A stretch of 64,000 bases of DNA, from contig NZ_VTAV01000004.1 of the NCBI RefSeq assembly GCF_008180195.1, forward strand, positions 186,001 to 250,000, in the 5' to 3' direction. Made by a program: the position numbers and the translations under genes. Below the pieces are notes generated by a model. The model saw only the letters and a program-made list of their open reading frames with translations, ran no database searches and was not told the origin of the DNA. This DNA is from Sphingobacterium phlebotomi. Its GTDB lineage: Bacteria; Bacteroidota; Bacteroidia; Sphingobacteriales; Sphingobacteriaceae. Positions 1 through 6,977 of the stretch are shown in pieces (within the stretch, counting starts at the first letter, position 1; the number at the start of each line of letters is the position of its first letter).

Positions 1-82
1 TATTATTTTTAATTCCTAAAAAAGATACGCAAGTCAAACTAATTACTGAACTATCCAGAGGTAATCTCTCAATAGCCTAGAA

Positions 83-1021
83 TTAAGTACCCCCAGATAT
101 ATTTTTACTGTTTTCATCGACAGCCGGAGAGCTGTTTACTGCTTTTTTCTGCGGATCAAAAGTATGCTTTTTCCAGTGTTTTTTTAAAACACCGGTTTGC
201 TTATGAGCTTCAACTGGAACTAGAAAATCGACACTGCGATGTGGGCGCTTCGTATTATATCTATTGACAGCGATTTTTGTAGCCTCCAGAGCAAGGTGAT
301 AATCATCAAATACCTCGCTCAGTTCATATTCATCTTTCAAAATACCGTTCACCCGCTCAGCAATCGCATTCTCATAAGGATCACCATTTTCCGTCATAGA
401 AATCCCTATCTTAGAGGCCTGTAGGAAGTTAACATAGTCGTAACAGCAATACTGTATTCCCCGGTCCGAATGATGAGTAAGACCAGGCCTTACTCCTTCA
501 ATTTCAACTGCCATGCCAATTGCATTTAAAGGCCCTGTACTACTCAGCTCGGGCCATAGACTCCAGCCGACAATTTTTTTCGAATAAGCATCAGTGACCA
601 AAGAAAGATAAACAAAGCCTTTATCTGTTCGAATATAGGTGATATCGCTGACCCATAATTGATTAGCATGGTTTAAAGTCTTGTCTCGAATGAGATTAGG
701 ATATTTACGATAAAGGTGATTAGAGTTTGTGGTACGGGAACCTGATCTACGTCGCTTAACCATCAAGCCATGAGCCTGAAGCAGAGTGTAAAGTTTATCG
801 CGCCCATATTTAATATGATGAGCCTCTAAGTCAGGCTTAATCAACCGATAGAGCTTGTCAACACCCATTCGCTTATGCTCTTTACGTAATTCCTTGATCT
901 GGCCAAGTATAAAAACCTCCTCCATTTCGCAACTAGATCTTCGCTTCCTAGAATCGTACCACGCTTGACGGCTGACCCCAAACAATCCACATAGTGTACC
1001 CTTTGAAGATAAAGGGTACAT
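83..1021 (-). CDS. IS3-family transposase OrfB (DDE catalytic part)
   Basis: 312-residue DDE transposase. An N-terminal HTH_21-like region (about 35-95) precedes an rve integrase core with D126 (WVSDITYI), D186 (HHSDRGIQY) and E222 (ENAIAERVNG), and K229 follows at the usual spacing. Cut-and-paste or copy-out of the IS depends on these three acidic residues, and all are present. The reading frame stays open upstream of the ATG for at least 11 codons, back to an A-rich slippery site inside orfA. The functional product is therefore probably an OrfAB fusion made by -1 frameshifting. The orfA stop lies 5 nt before this ATG, so a free OrfB by reinitiation is also possible. Confidence 0.93.
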   Translation of the reverse strand: MYPLSSKGTLCGLFGVSRQAWYDSRKRRSSCEMEEVFILGQIKELRKEHKRMGVDKLYRLIKPDLEAHHIKYGRDKLYTLLQAHGLMVKRRRSGSRTTNSNHLYRKYPNLIRDKTLNHANQLWVSDITYIRTDKGFVYLSLVTDAYSKKIVGWSLWPELSSTGPLNAIGMAVEIEGVRPGLTHHSDRGIQYCCYDYVNFLQASKIGISMTENGDPYENAIAERVNGILKDEYELSEVFDDYHLALEATKIAVNRYNTKRPHRSVDFLVPVEAHKQTGVLKKHWKKHTFDPQKKAVNSSPAVDENSKNISGGT

Positions 1022-1026
1022 ATATG

Positions 1027-1440
1027 TTAGCGATTGGACTGCTTGGGCCCAGACTTTTTTCTAATTTCCAGCTTATACACATTTTCAGCAATATCAATCA
1101 TCGTATTTAGTCCAACATTTTTCATTTGGGCTAACTCTAATTGCTTCTCTAAATCTTTGATACGCTTCTCTAATGCCTTAATATCTGTTCTTTCCTCTGC
1201 ACTCATTGATTGCAAAGATAAATGGATTTCATCAGAAAACTTCAGCTGCCAATCTCTATAGGTTTTCCGAAAATGAACAGGAAGCTTAAACCGTTCACGA
1301 GCCTCTTTAACACTCATCCGGCCAGAATCTATCTCCGAGACTAACCAACGACGAAAGCTTGGCTCGTAATTACTGTGATCTACCGTTTCTTGAATAAAAC
1401 CTTCCATATTGTCGGAAAGGTTCAGACTTAATTTTTCCAT
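1027..1440 (-). CDS. IS3-family OrfA (HTH DNA-binding part)
   Basis: 137-residue protein with the standard OrfA plan. A helix-turn-helix region around residues 30-65 (SVKEARERFKLP..FRKTYRDW) should bind the IS ends. A leucine-zipper coiled coil at about 88-115 (ALEKRIKDLEKQLELAQ) serves multimerisation. Near the 3' end the message reads AGA AAA AAG, giving an in-frame A_AAA_AAG heptamer at 1060-1054 on the minus strand. A -1 slip there leads straight into the orfB frame. The gene is intact. Confidence 0.88.
   Translation of the reverse strand: MEKLSLNLSDNMEGFIQETVDHSNYEPSFRRWLVSEIDSGRMSVKEARERFKLPVHFRKTYRDWQLKFSDEIHLSLQSMSAEERTDIKALEKRIKDLEKQLELAQMKNVGLNTMIDIAENVYKLEIRKKSGPKQSNR
1054..1060 (-). 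promoter_or_regulatory. programmed -1 frameshift heptamer (A_AAA_AAG)
   Basis: On the minus strand the heptamer AAAAAAG is phased as A AAA AAG with respect to orfA codons, the classical bacterial -1 slippery sequence of IS3 elements. After slippage the next codons are GTC TGG GCC CAA, in the same frame as the orfB ATG 11 codons later. A short GC-rich stretch (GGGCCC) lies just downstream. Confidence 0.8.
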
Positions 1441-1558
1441 TTTGCTTGATTGTTTATGTCAAGCCTTTTCAGTGTAAGACAAGCCGTTGATTAATCTCTT
1501 GCTTGTATAAATTTTGATTATTTTTTTGAGGTAAACAAAGTAATGACTTACTTTGAAT

Positions 1559-2302
1559 ATGAGAACAATTGGAATTATCCCAGCAAGGTATGAATCCTCC
1601 CGCTTTCCGGGAAAACCATTGGTTGATATCGGTGGCAAATCCATGATACAACGTGTCTACGAACAGGTAAAGGGTTGTTCCGGTCTTTCGGAAGTCATCG
1701 TTGCCACAGACGATAGCAGAATTGAGGAGCATGTGCGCTCATTTGCCGGTAATGTGATCATGACTTCTTCGACTCACCAATCGGGAACAGATCGTTGTGC
1801 TGAGGTCGTTTCAAAAATAAGCGGTTTTGATGTTGCCATTAATATTCAAGGCGATGAGCCTTTTATAAGTCCTTTGCAAATTGAACTGTTGAGTAACCTT
1901 TTTCAAGATGCAACAACCGAAATAGGAACCTTGATCAAGAAAATAGATAACCCCGATGATCTGTTTAATGAAAGTACGCCGAAGGTGATCGTTAACTCTA
2001 GAAAAGAAGCCATGTATTTTTCGCGACAGACCATCCCCTTTCAACGTGGCGCGAAGCAAAGCGATTGGATAAATAACTATACTTATTTCAAACATATAGG
2101 TATATATGGTTATAAAGTGGACATACTAAAAGAAATCACGAAACTCCCAGTATCTTCTTACGAAAAAGCAGAAGGATTAGAGCAATTACGGTGGCTAGAA
2201 AATGGCTATAAGATCAAAATAGCAGAGACTGAATTTGATACCATTGCCGTTGATCATCCCGAAGATGTAGAACTTATTAAAGGAAAGTTTTTTAGTTCGT
2301 AA
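1559..2302 (+). CDS. kdsB: 3-deoxy-manno-octulosonate cytidylyltransferase (CMP-Kdo synthetase)
   Basis: Activates Kdo with CTP to give CMP-Kdo for lipopolysaccharide core assembly in the cytoplasm. The start was set at ATG 1559, not the in-frame TTG two codons earlier, because the family begins directly with IIPARYESSRFPGKPL. That N-terminal CTP-binding loop (R-x-x-S-x-R-x-x-x-K) is intact. The NIQGDEP magnesium/CTP motif is also present, as is the C-terminal AVDHPEDV segment. The length of 247 residues is normal. The gene lies directly behind the IS element, and no exact TAnnTTTG box was found between the two. Two other Kdo genes, kdsA and kdsD, are in the same window. Confidence 0.96.
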   Translation: MRTIGIIPARYESSRFPGKPLVDIGGKSMIQRVYEQVKGCSGLSEVIVATDDSRIEEHVRSFAGNVIMTSSTHQSGTDRCAEVVSKISGFDVAINIQGDEPFISPLQIELLSNLFQDATTEIGTLIKKIDNPDDLFNESTPKVIVNSRKEAMYFSRQTIPFQRGAKQSDWINNYTYFKHIGIYGYKVDILKEITKLPVSSYEKAEGLEQLRWLENGYKIKIAETEFDTIAVDHPEDVELIKGKFFSS

Positions 2303-2307
2303 AACTG

Positions 2308-2315
2308 TATCTTTG
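2308..2315 (+). promoter_or_regulatory. -7 promoter box TATCTTTG
   Basis: Exact match to the Bacteroidota -7 consensus TAnnTTTG, starting 6 nt after the kdsB stop. It precedes the HAD gene and shows that the longest reading frame, which would start inside this box, is not the real CDS. Confidence 0.6.
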
Positions 2316-2405
2316 CCGCATGAAATATCCATGCTTGTCCAGCACAAATACGAACAAAAACAGTTTGGATATTCCATATGGCCTATGAAGATCAAATATT
2401 TACAT

Positions 2406-3065
2406 ATGAATCCATTTGCAGTGATATTCGACATGGATGGGGTAATCTGCCATACGAATCCTTACCATGCTAAAGCTTTTGAACATTTTTTTGACAAATA
2501 TAAAATTCCCTACACGGAAAAGGAATTTGAAGAACACATGTATGGAAAACATAATAGCTATATTATGACCCATTTCTTCAAAAGAAATATTATAGGAGAA
2601 GAATTAAAACAATTGGAAGAAGAAAAGGAGTCCCTCTTTCGAGAAATCTATCAACAAAAAGTCGCTCCTTTGCCTCATTATTTAACGTTCCTGGACGATT
2701 TAAGATCAAAAGGATATAAAACGTCCGTAGCAACTGCAGCCCCCTTAGCAAACCTAAAATTGATTATTGACAGGTTACAGATTGCAACCAAGATGGATTT
2801 GTTATTGGCTAGTGAAGACGTCTCGCAGCACAAGCCGGACCCCGAAGTTTATCTAAAATCTGCTGAAGAACTGGGCGTATCTCCAAGTGCTTGCGTCGTA
2901 TTTGAAGATTCTTTTTCAGGTGTTACAGCTGCATTGAACGCGGGGATGAAGGTCGTAGGGGTATTGAGTTCCCATAGCCAAGAGGAATTACCTCCATGTT
3001 CTCTATATATCAACGATTATAGCGAAATAGACTCTGCGCGCGTGACGAACCTATTACAAAGCTAG
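2406..3065 (+). CDS. HAD-superfamily hydrolase, beta-phosphoglucomutase-like
   Basis: 219-residue haloacid-dehalogenase phosphatase or mutase with a helical C1 cap. All four HAD motifs are visible: DxD nucleophile motif (FDMDGV, D9 and D11), motif II threonine (VATAAP), motif III lysine (KPDPEVY) and motif IV acidic pair (VVFEDSFSG). The likely substrate is a sugar phosphate, but the sequence does not decide which. The start at ATG 2406 puts FDMDG close to the N terminus as is usual; ATG 2385 is a possible alternative. The gene follows kdsB, but the cap type argues against its being KdsC, which is a capless C0 enzyme. It ends 4 nt before the permease gene, so the two are probably co-transcribed. 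Confidence 0.85.
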   Translation: MNPFAVIFDMDGVICHTNPYHAKAFEHFFDKYKIPYTEKEFEEHMYGKHNSYIMTHFFKRNIIGEELKQLEEEKESLFREIYQQKVAPLPHYLTFLDDLRSKGYKTSVATAAPLANLKLIIDRLQIATKMDLLLASEDVSQHKPDPEVYLKSAEELGVSPSACVVFEDSFSGVTAALNAGMKVVGVLSSHSQEELPPCSLYINDYSEIDSARVTNLLQS

Positions 3066-3069
3066 TTTC

Positions 3070-3834
3070 ATGGACGAAGCACAACAACTCCTTTCCTCCC
3101 CATGGGGATGGGCAATATATTTTGTATGTGCCGTGCTGATAGGTATGTCAAAGACTGGCATCCAAAACGTTGGTACGCTGGCGGTTCCCTTGTTCGCCTT
3201 TCTATTTGGTGCAAAATATTCTACGGGTATCGTGCTCATTCTCCTTTGTATTGCAGACTTGGTTGCAGTTATTTATTACAGAAAGGAATTTTTGTGGAAT
3301 GAAATAAAAAAATTATTGCCCGCAGCGCTGTTTGGGCTTGTTGTTGGTTTACTTCTCGGAAACTACATCAACGACAGATTATTTAAACTACTCATAGGTG
3401 CCTGTATTATCGTAGGAGTAGGTATTATGATTTGGTTGGAAAAAACCTCCCAACAGAAGCAAGACAAATTAACGAAAAACCGGTGGTATTCGCCTATTTT
3501 TGGTTTTATTCTCGGCTTTTCTACCATGATAGGAAATGCTGCTGGTCCTGCTCTATCCGTCTATATGCTCTCAAAACGACTAAATAAGATCAGCTTTGCC
3601 GCTACCTCAGCATGGTTCATTATGTTATTGAATTTCACCAAAATCCCATTACAGGCATTCGTTTGGCATAATCTTACATGGGCAGGTTTTTATCTCAATT
3701 TATTTGCTATCCCATTTATTCTTTTAGGAGGTTTAATAGGTATAAAAATTGTGAAGGTTCTTCCAGAGAAGGAATTTCGCGTACTTATTATAACGCTAGT
3801 TGTTATTTCAGCTATACTGCTGATTATTTTATGA
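3070..3834 (+). CDS. TauE/SafE-family membrane permease
   Basis: 254-residue integral inner-membrane protein with about 7-8 hydrophobic segments. It has the family hallmarks of an N-terminal GMSKTGIQNVG loop and a second half with GNAAGPALSVYML. Members export sulfite, sulfoacetate or related organosulfur anions, or act as unspecified anion permeases; the substrate cannot be read from sequence. It starts 4 nt after the HAD gene and probably shares its promoter at 2308. It ends at a convergent junction with a GNAT gene. Confidence 0.85.
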   Translation: MDEAQQLLSSPWGWAIYFVCAVLIGMSKTGIQNVGTLAVPLFAFLFGAKYSTGIVLILLCIADLVAVIYYRKEFLWNEIKKLLPAALFGLVVGLLLGNYINDRLFKLLIGACIIVGVGIMIWLEKTSQQKQDKLTKNRWYSPIFGFILGFSTMIGNAAGPALSVYMLSKRLNKISFAATSAWFIMLLNFTKIPLQAFVWHNLTWAGFYLNLFAIPFILLGGLIGIKIVKVLPEKEFRVLIITLVVISAILLIIL

Positions 3835-3837
3835 TTT

Positions 3838-3944
3838 TCTTCGATGAGCTCACAAAGCTCAGTTATCTTCGATGAGCCGTCCAGGGTTCGTGATCGGTGA
3901 TTCGTAATTTATGACTAGTTACGAATCACGAGCCACAAATTACG
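3838..3944. repeat. intergenic repeat cluster with perfect inverted repeat
   Basis: The gap between two convergent genes contains a direct repeat (TCTTCGATGAGC near 3839 and 3866), a GAGCTC/GCTC hairpin, and an 11-bp perfect inverted repeat GTGATTCGTAA (3897-3907) and TTACGAATCAC (3919-3929). A second pairing, CGTAATTT with AAATTACG, overlaps it. It could act as a bidirectional terminator. The interleaved ATTCGT-type words also look like a small dispersed repeat. Confidence 0.55.
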
Positions 3945-4212
3945 CTAATACATCCTGTTCGCCGGGATATCGTTCAAATACTATTTTTGCAAACGAACAC
4001 GCAGGAACTACTTTCCATGCGTTCTCCCGCGCTTGTTGAATAGCTGCCAAAACAAGCTCCTCTGCAATTTTATTACCGCGATAAAAAGGCTCTACTTCTG
4101 CATGAGAAATCGTCATTACATTATCCTCTACTTGATAAATTAACTCGCCAATCTGTACTTCATCATTCAGAGCAAGCCATCTGCCACTATCTGCTACATG
4201 TGTTAGTTCCAT
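3940..4212 (-). CDS. small GNAT (YidJ/GTN1-type) N-acetyltransferase-like protein
   Basis: 90-residue protein matching the short, single-domain N-acetyltransferase fold often annotated as GNAT-like (YjdJ/YidJ type). It has a beta strand with ISHAEVEPFYRG, followed by the acetyl-CoA pyrophosphate loop region GNKIAEELVLAAI and a C-terminal VPACSFAKIVFERYP segment. Substrate unknown; possibly an acetyl-CoA-binding protein acting on small molecules or protein amines. It is monocistronic and convergent with the permease gene. Confidence 0.75.
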   Translation of the reverse strand: MELTHVADSGRWLALNDEVQIGELIYQVEDNVMTISHAEVEPFYRGNKIAEELVLAAIQQARENAWKVVPACSFAKIVFERYPGEQDVLA

Positions 4213-4327
4213 AATATAGACGCTTTTAAGATTATTTACATTCGTTTTTCAATTAAATATAACAAAATTTTGGGATAATAGTTCATTAGCCGCATAAACC
4301 TTTCGTTAAAAAAATAAAAATCCTACG

Positions 4328-4335
4328 TATCTTTG
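4328..4335 (+). promoter_or_regulatory. -7 promoter box TATCTTTG close to the mqnC start
   Basis: Exact TAnnTTTG match ending only 3 nt before the first ATG of mqnC, so the transcript would be leaderless or nearly so. A weak TTTC at about 4301 is the only -33-like element. Confidence 0.6.
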
Positions 4336-4338
4336 TTG

Positions 4339-5463
4339 ATGATGAATGTAGACAAATTACTTGAGCGTGCGCTTAATTTTGAATTCCTATCCAAGGAAGA
4401 GGGTATCTATCTGTACCAAAATGCTGCGACGGCAGATTTGACCTATGTTGCCAATGCGTTACGAAAAATACAAGTTCCGCATGGCAAAGTCACCTGGCAG
4501 ATTGATCGCAACGTCAATACCACCAATGTTTGTATTGCAAACTGTAAATTTTGTAATTTCTTTCGTCGTCCGGGCCATGACGAAAGTTATATCACAGACA
4601 TCGAAACATATAAGCAGAAAATTGAAGAAACATTTCGATATGGTGGTGACCAATTGCTTTTACAGGGTGGACATCACCCCGATTTGGGTTTAACGTTTTA
4701 CACAACTTTGTTCAAACAGCTAAAAGAGCTTTATCCAACACTCAAACTACATTCACTCGGACCTCCTGAAGTAGCCCACATTGCGAAACTGGAGGGATTA
4801 TCCCATATTGAAGTATTACGCTCTTTGAAAGCATCCGGATTGGATTCCCTTCCAGGTGCGGGCGCCGAAATACTGAACGACCGGGTACGGAGGTTAATTT
4901 CAAAAGGCAAATGTGGCGGACAGGAGTGGCTGGATGTGATGCGTGCTGCTCATCAAATCAATTTGCCTACGTCGGCTACCATGATGTTTGGTCATATTGA
5001 AACTATAGAAGAGCGCTTTGAACATTTGGTGTGGATTCGCGAAGTCCAACACGAAAAACCTGCCGAAGCTCATGGTTTTATTGCCTTTATCCCCTGGCCG
5101 TTCCAAGACGATGGCACTTTGCTAAAACGCTTACGGGGCATCACCAATAATGTAAGCAGTGAAGAATATATCCGGATGATTGCATTGAGTCGTATTATGC
5201 TACCTAATGTCAAGAATATACAAGCGTCATGGCTCACCGTAGGGAAGAAAACGGCACAACTTTGTTTACATGCGGGAGCAAATGATTTTGGTTCTATTAT
5301 GATAGAGGAAAATGTGGTTTCCGCTGCTGGTGCACCGCATCGGTTCACTTCTACATCTATACAGGAAGCTATTCTGGAAGCTGGATTCGAACCGCAATTA
5401 CGTACGCAAAAATACGAATTCAGGGAACTACCACAGATGGAAGAACAAGTTATTAACTACTAA
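4339..5463 (+). CDS. mqnC: cyclic dehypoxanthinyl futalosine synthase (radical SAM)
   Basis: Catalyses the radical-SAM cyclisation of dehypoxanthinyl futalosine in the futalosine pathway to menaquinone. The CxxxCxxC cluster motif CIANCKFC is at residues 65-72 (from ATG 4339), preceded by the family sequence VTWQIDRNVNTTNVC. The QLLLQGGHHPD and LPGAGAEIL segments are also characteristic. The 374-residue length is normal. Two consecutive ATGs (4339 and 4342) follow the promoter box almost immediately, so translation is probably leaderless. No other mqn genes are in the window. Confidence 0.95.
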   Translation: MMNVDKLLERALNFEFLSKEEGIYLYQNAATADLTYVANALRKIQVPHGKVTWQIDRNVNTTNVCIANCKFCNFFRRPGHDESYITDIETYKQKIEETFRYGGDQLLLQGGHHPDLGLTFYTTLFKQLKELYPTLKLHSLGPPEVAHIAKLEGLSHIEVLRSLKASGLDSLPGAGAEILNDRVRRLISKGKCGGQEWLDVMRAAHQINLPTSATMMFGHIETIEERFEHLVWIREVQHEKPAEAHGFIAFIPWPFQDDGTLLKRLRGITNNVSSEEYIRMIALSRIMLPNVKNIQASWLTVGKKTAQLCLHAGANDFGSIMIEENVVSAAGAPHRFTSTSIQEAILEAGFEPQLRTQKYEFRELPQMEEQVINY

Positions 5464-5474
5464 AGTCTATCATC

Positions 5475-6035
5475 GTGAAAGATATATTGTTAAATATAGA
5501 AGCTATTATTTTTGCATCCGAAGAGGGTATTAATGCCAACGATGTGAAACAAGTACTTAAAGATGCGTTAGCCATTGACATCAATAAACAAGAGGTATTA
5601 GACCTCTTAGAGAAAATAAAAGAAAAATACAATGATGAAGACCAAATCTTTAGTCTCAAGGTTTTCAATAAACATTACCAATTTCTGACCAAAGAAAAGT
5701 ATCATGAAGTTATCAATGAACTTCAAGCACATAAAGACAAGAAGAAACTTAGTCAAGCTGCTTTGGAAACATTGTCTATCATTGCCTATCGGCAACCGAT
5801 TACCAAATTGGAGGTAGAACAAATCCGAGGGGTAAACTGTGATTATTCGATTCAACGACTTCTGGAAAAGAATCTTATCGAGATTGTAGGAAAAGCAGAA
5901 ACCATAGGCAAGCCTCTCTTATATGCTACTAGTGGGCAATTTATGCAGTACTTCGGTATTAAGTCAGTCAAAGATTTACCGCAGTTAAAAGATATTATCA
6001 CAGAAGATAATAGTATAGGCGAAGTGGCAAAATAG
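5475..6035 (+). CDS. scpB: segregation and condensation protein B
   Basis: 186-residue ScpB, the winged-helix kleisin partner in the SMC-ScpAB condensin complex for chromosome segregation. The conserved region LSQAALETLSIIAYRQPITKLEVEQIRGV is followed by the second winged helix ending in the LPQL segment. The start is a GTG at 5475, since no suitable ATG precedes the conserved N terminus ILLNIEAIIFASEE. It begins 11 nt after mqnC and is probably co-transcribed with it. Confidence 0.95.
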   Translation: MKDILLNIEAIIFASEEGINANDVKQVLKDALAIDINKQEVLDLLEKIKEKYNDEDQIFSLKVFNKHYQFLTKEKYHEVINELQAHKDKKKLSQAALETLSIIAYRQPITKLEVEQIRGVNCDYSIQRLLEKNLIEIVGKAETIGKPLLYATSGQFMQYFGIKSVKDLPQLKDIITEDNSIGEVAK

Positions 6036-6166
6036 CTTACGAGCATTTTAACCTACTGGTTGACAATCGATAAAAAAACAAAAAAAATTTCAAGTTAGAA
6101 GATTCTTGATTATTTTTACGGTCGGTAACAAACAGTAGATTTATCATTTATTAACACGACAAAACT

Positions 6167-6328
6167 ATGATGGCAGCGGCAGAAAAAGAGGTTTTGGTTG
6201 AAGAAATTATCAACTTTAACGGTCCGGAAGATGATGCGGATGATGTCTATGATGACGATTTCGAATTAGATGAGATTGATTCTATCGGAGAATTTGATGA
6301 TTTCGATGATGACGACGATGATTTTTAA
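6167..6328 (+). CDS. small highly acidic protein, 53 aa
   Basis: A 54-codon reading frame starting ATG ATG and ending TAA. The N-terminal 18 residues are mixed (MMAAAEKEVLVEEIINFN); the rest is dominated by Asp and Glu and ends in a run of six Asp plus Phe. It is followed by a clear Rho-independent terminator, and the 132-nt upstream leader has a near -7 box (TATTTTTA), which supports a real transcription unit. The function is not recognised. Its acidic tail resembles partner-binding tails of RNA polymerase- or chaperone-associated proteins, but that is only a resemblance. Confidence 0.65.
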   Translation: MMAAAEKEVLVEEIINFNGPEDDADDVYDDDFELDEIDSIGEFDDFDDDDDDF

Positions 6329-6361
6329 TACATGATCGCGTAAAGTTGGTAAAAAAGATTA

Positions 6362-6394
6362 AAAAAGCAGGGTTTTATGAAGCCTGCTTTTTCG
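6362..6394 (+). terminator. Rho-independent terminator after the acidic small gene
   Basis: Inverted repeat AAAAAGCAGG (6362-6371) and CCTGCTTTTT (6383-6392) with an 11-nt loop and a terminal T run. Confidence 0.8.
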
Positions 6395-6501
6395 TTGCTA
6401 TCATGTTTTAATCTTTAAGTTTTAAACAATTAATCAATAGTGTTTACTAAATTATACAACGCACGGGTTTATATATTAACGGAATATTAAAAAATAATGA
6501 A

Positions 6502-6533
6502 TAAAAAAAGAGAGCATAGGGTTATGCTCTCTT
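6502..6533 (-). terminator. Rho-independent terminator for the XRE gene
   Basis: Arms AAGAGAGCATA (6508-6518) and TATGCTCTCTT (6523-6533). On the minus strand the stem is followed by a run of T (A run at 6502-6509 on the plus strand). It lies 22 nt past the XRE stop. Confidence 0.85.
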
Positions 6534-6555
6534 CTAAAATAATTCAAATCTTAAA

Positions 6556-6885
6556 TTATTTTTTATGAAGCTGTTCGTACAGCTCAATTACTTTCTTTTG
6601 TAGCTCTATCACTTCTGCTTCCCGAGCTTGCAATTTATTGTTCAGCTCATCAATTTCATCTTGCGCCTGTCTCTCTTCTTCCGAATCTGATGTAGACAAT
6701 AGCTGAACCAATGACATACCAAATAATTTGGAAATCTGGTTCAATCTGGATAAGTTCACATCGGTAATTCCCGTTTCAATCTTCGAAAAGGCTGGGATCG
6801 AAATGTCCAGACGTTTTGCGACATCTTCTTGACTCCAACCTTTTTGATGTCTTAACAGACGAATTTTCTTTCCTAGTGCGTTCAT
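6556..6885 (-). CDS. XRE-family helix-turn-helix regulator with coiled-coil tail
   Basis: 109-residue protein. An N-terminal HTH_3 domain (residues 5-62: IRLLRHQKGWSQEDVAKRLD, then ISIPAFSKIETG) is followed by a predicted coiled coil at about 70-106 rich in Glu, Gln and Leu heptads. It probably binds DNA as a dimer and may regulate itself or nearby genes. It is set apart from the mpl operon by its own -7 box (minus strand, 6939-6932) and by a strong terminator. Confidence 0.85.
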   Translation of the reverse strand: MNALGKKIRLLRHQKGWSQEDVAKRLDISIPAFSKIETGITDVNLSRLNQISKLFGMSLVQLLSTSDSEEERQAQDEIDELNNKLQAREAEVIELQKKVIELYEQLHKK

Positions 6886-6931
6886 TTCGGGTAATTGCTA
6901 TTTTATTCTATTGGATAATTCTCTCTTCTTT

Positions 6932-6939
6932 CAAAAGTA
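6932..6939 (-). promoter_or_regulatory. -7 promoter box TACTTTTG (XRE gene)
   Basis: Reads TACTTTTG on the minus strand, 46 nt upstream of the XRE ATG; exact TAnnTTTG match. No clear -33 element. Confidence 0.55.
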
Positions 6940-6977
6940 ATAAAAAGATACTAAAGAGACTACCTTTTACAGAATAA

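Larger units (their letters stand above)
78..1481 (-). mobile_element. IS3-family insertion sequence (orfA + orfB)
   Basis: An element with the two-gene layout of the IS3 family: a small helix-turn-helix OrfA followed by a DDE integrase-type OrfB. Both genes are intact. The ends are not certain. The bounds given rest on a candidate 4-bp target duplication AGCC at 74-77 and 1482-1485, which would make the element 1404 bp, but I could not find convincing terminal inverted repeats. The outer sequences begin TAGAATTAAG on one side and TGTCTTACAC when read inward from the other. It sits directly upstream of kdsB, so it may have displaced that gene's native promoter. Confidence 0.75.

Noticed and set aside
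74..1485. AGCC duplication as proof of the IS ends
   Set aside because: Only 4 bp and not supported by clear terminal inverted repeats, so used only as provisional bounds.
2406..3065. HAD protein as KdsC, completing the Kdo pathway
   Set aside because: It has a C1 cap and a beta-phosphoglucomutase-like motif set; KdsC is a capless tetrameric HAD. Proximity to kdsB is not enough.
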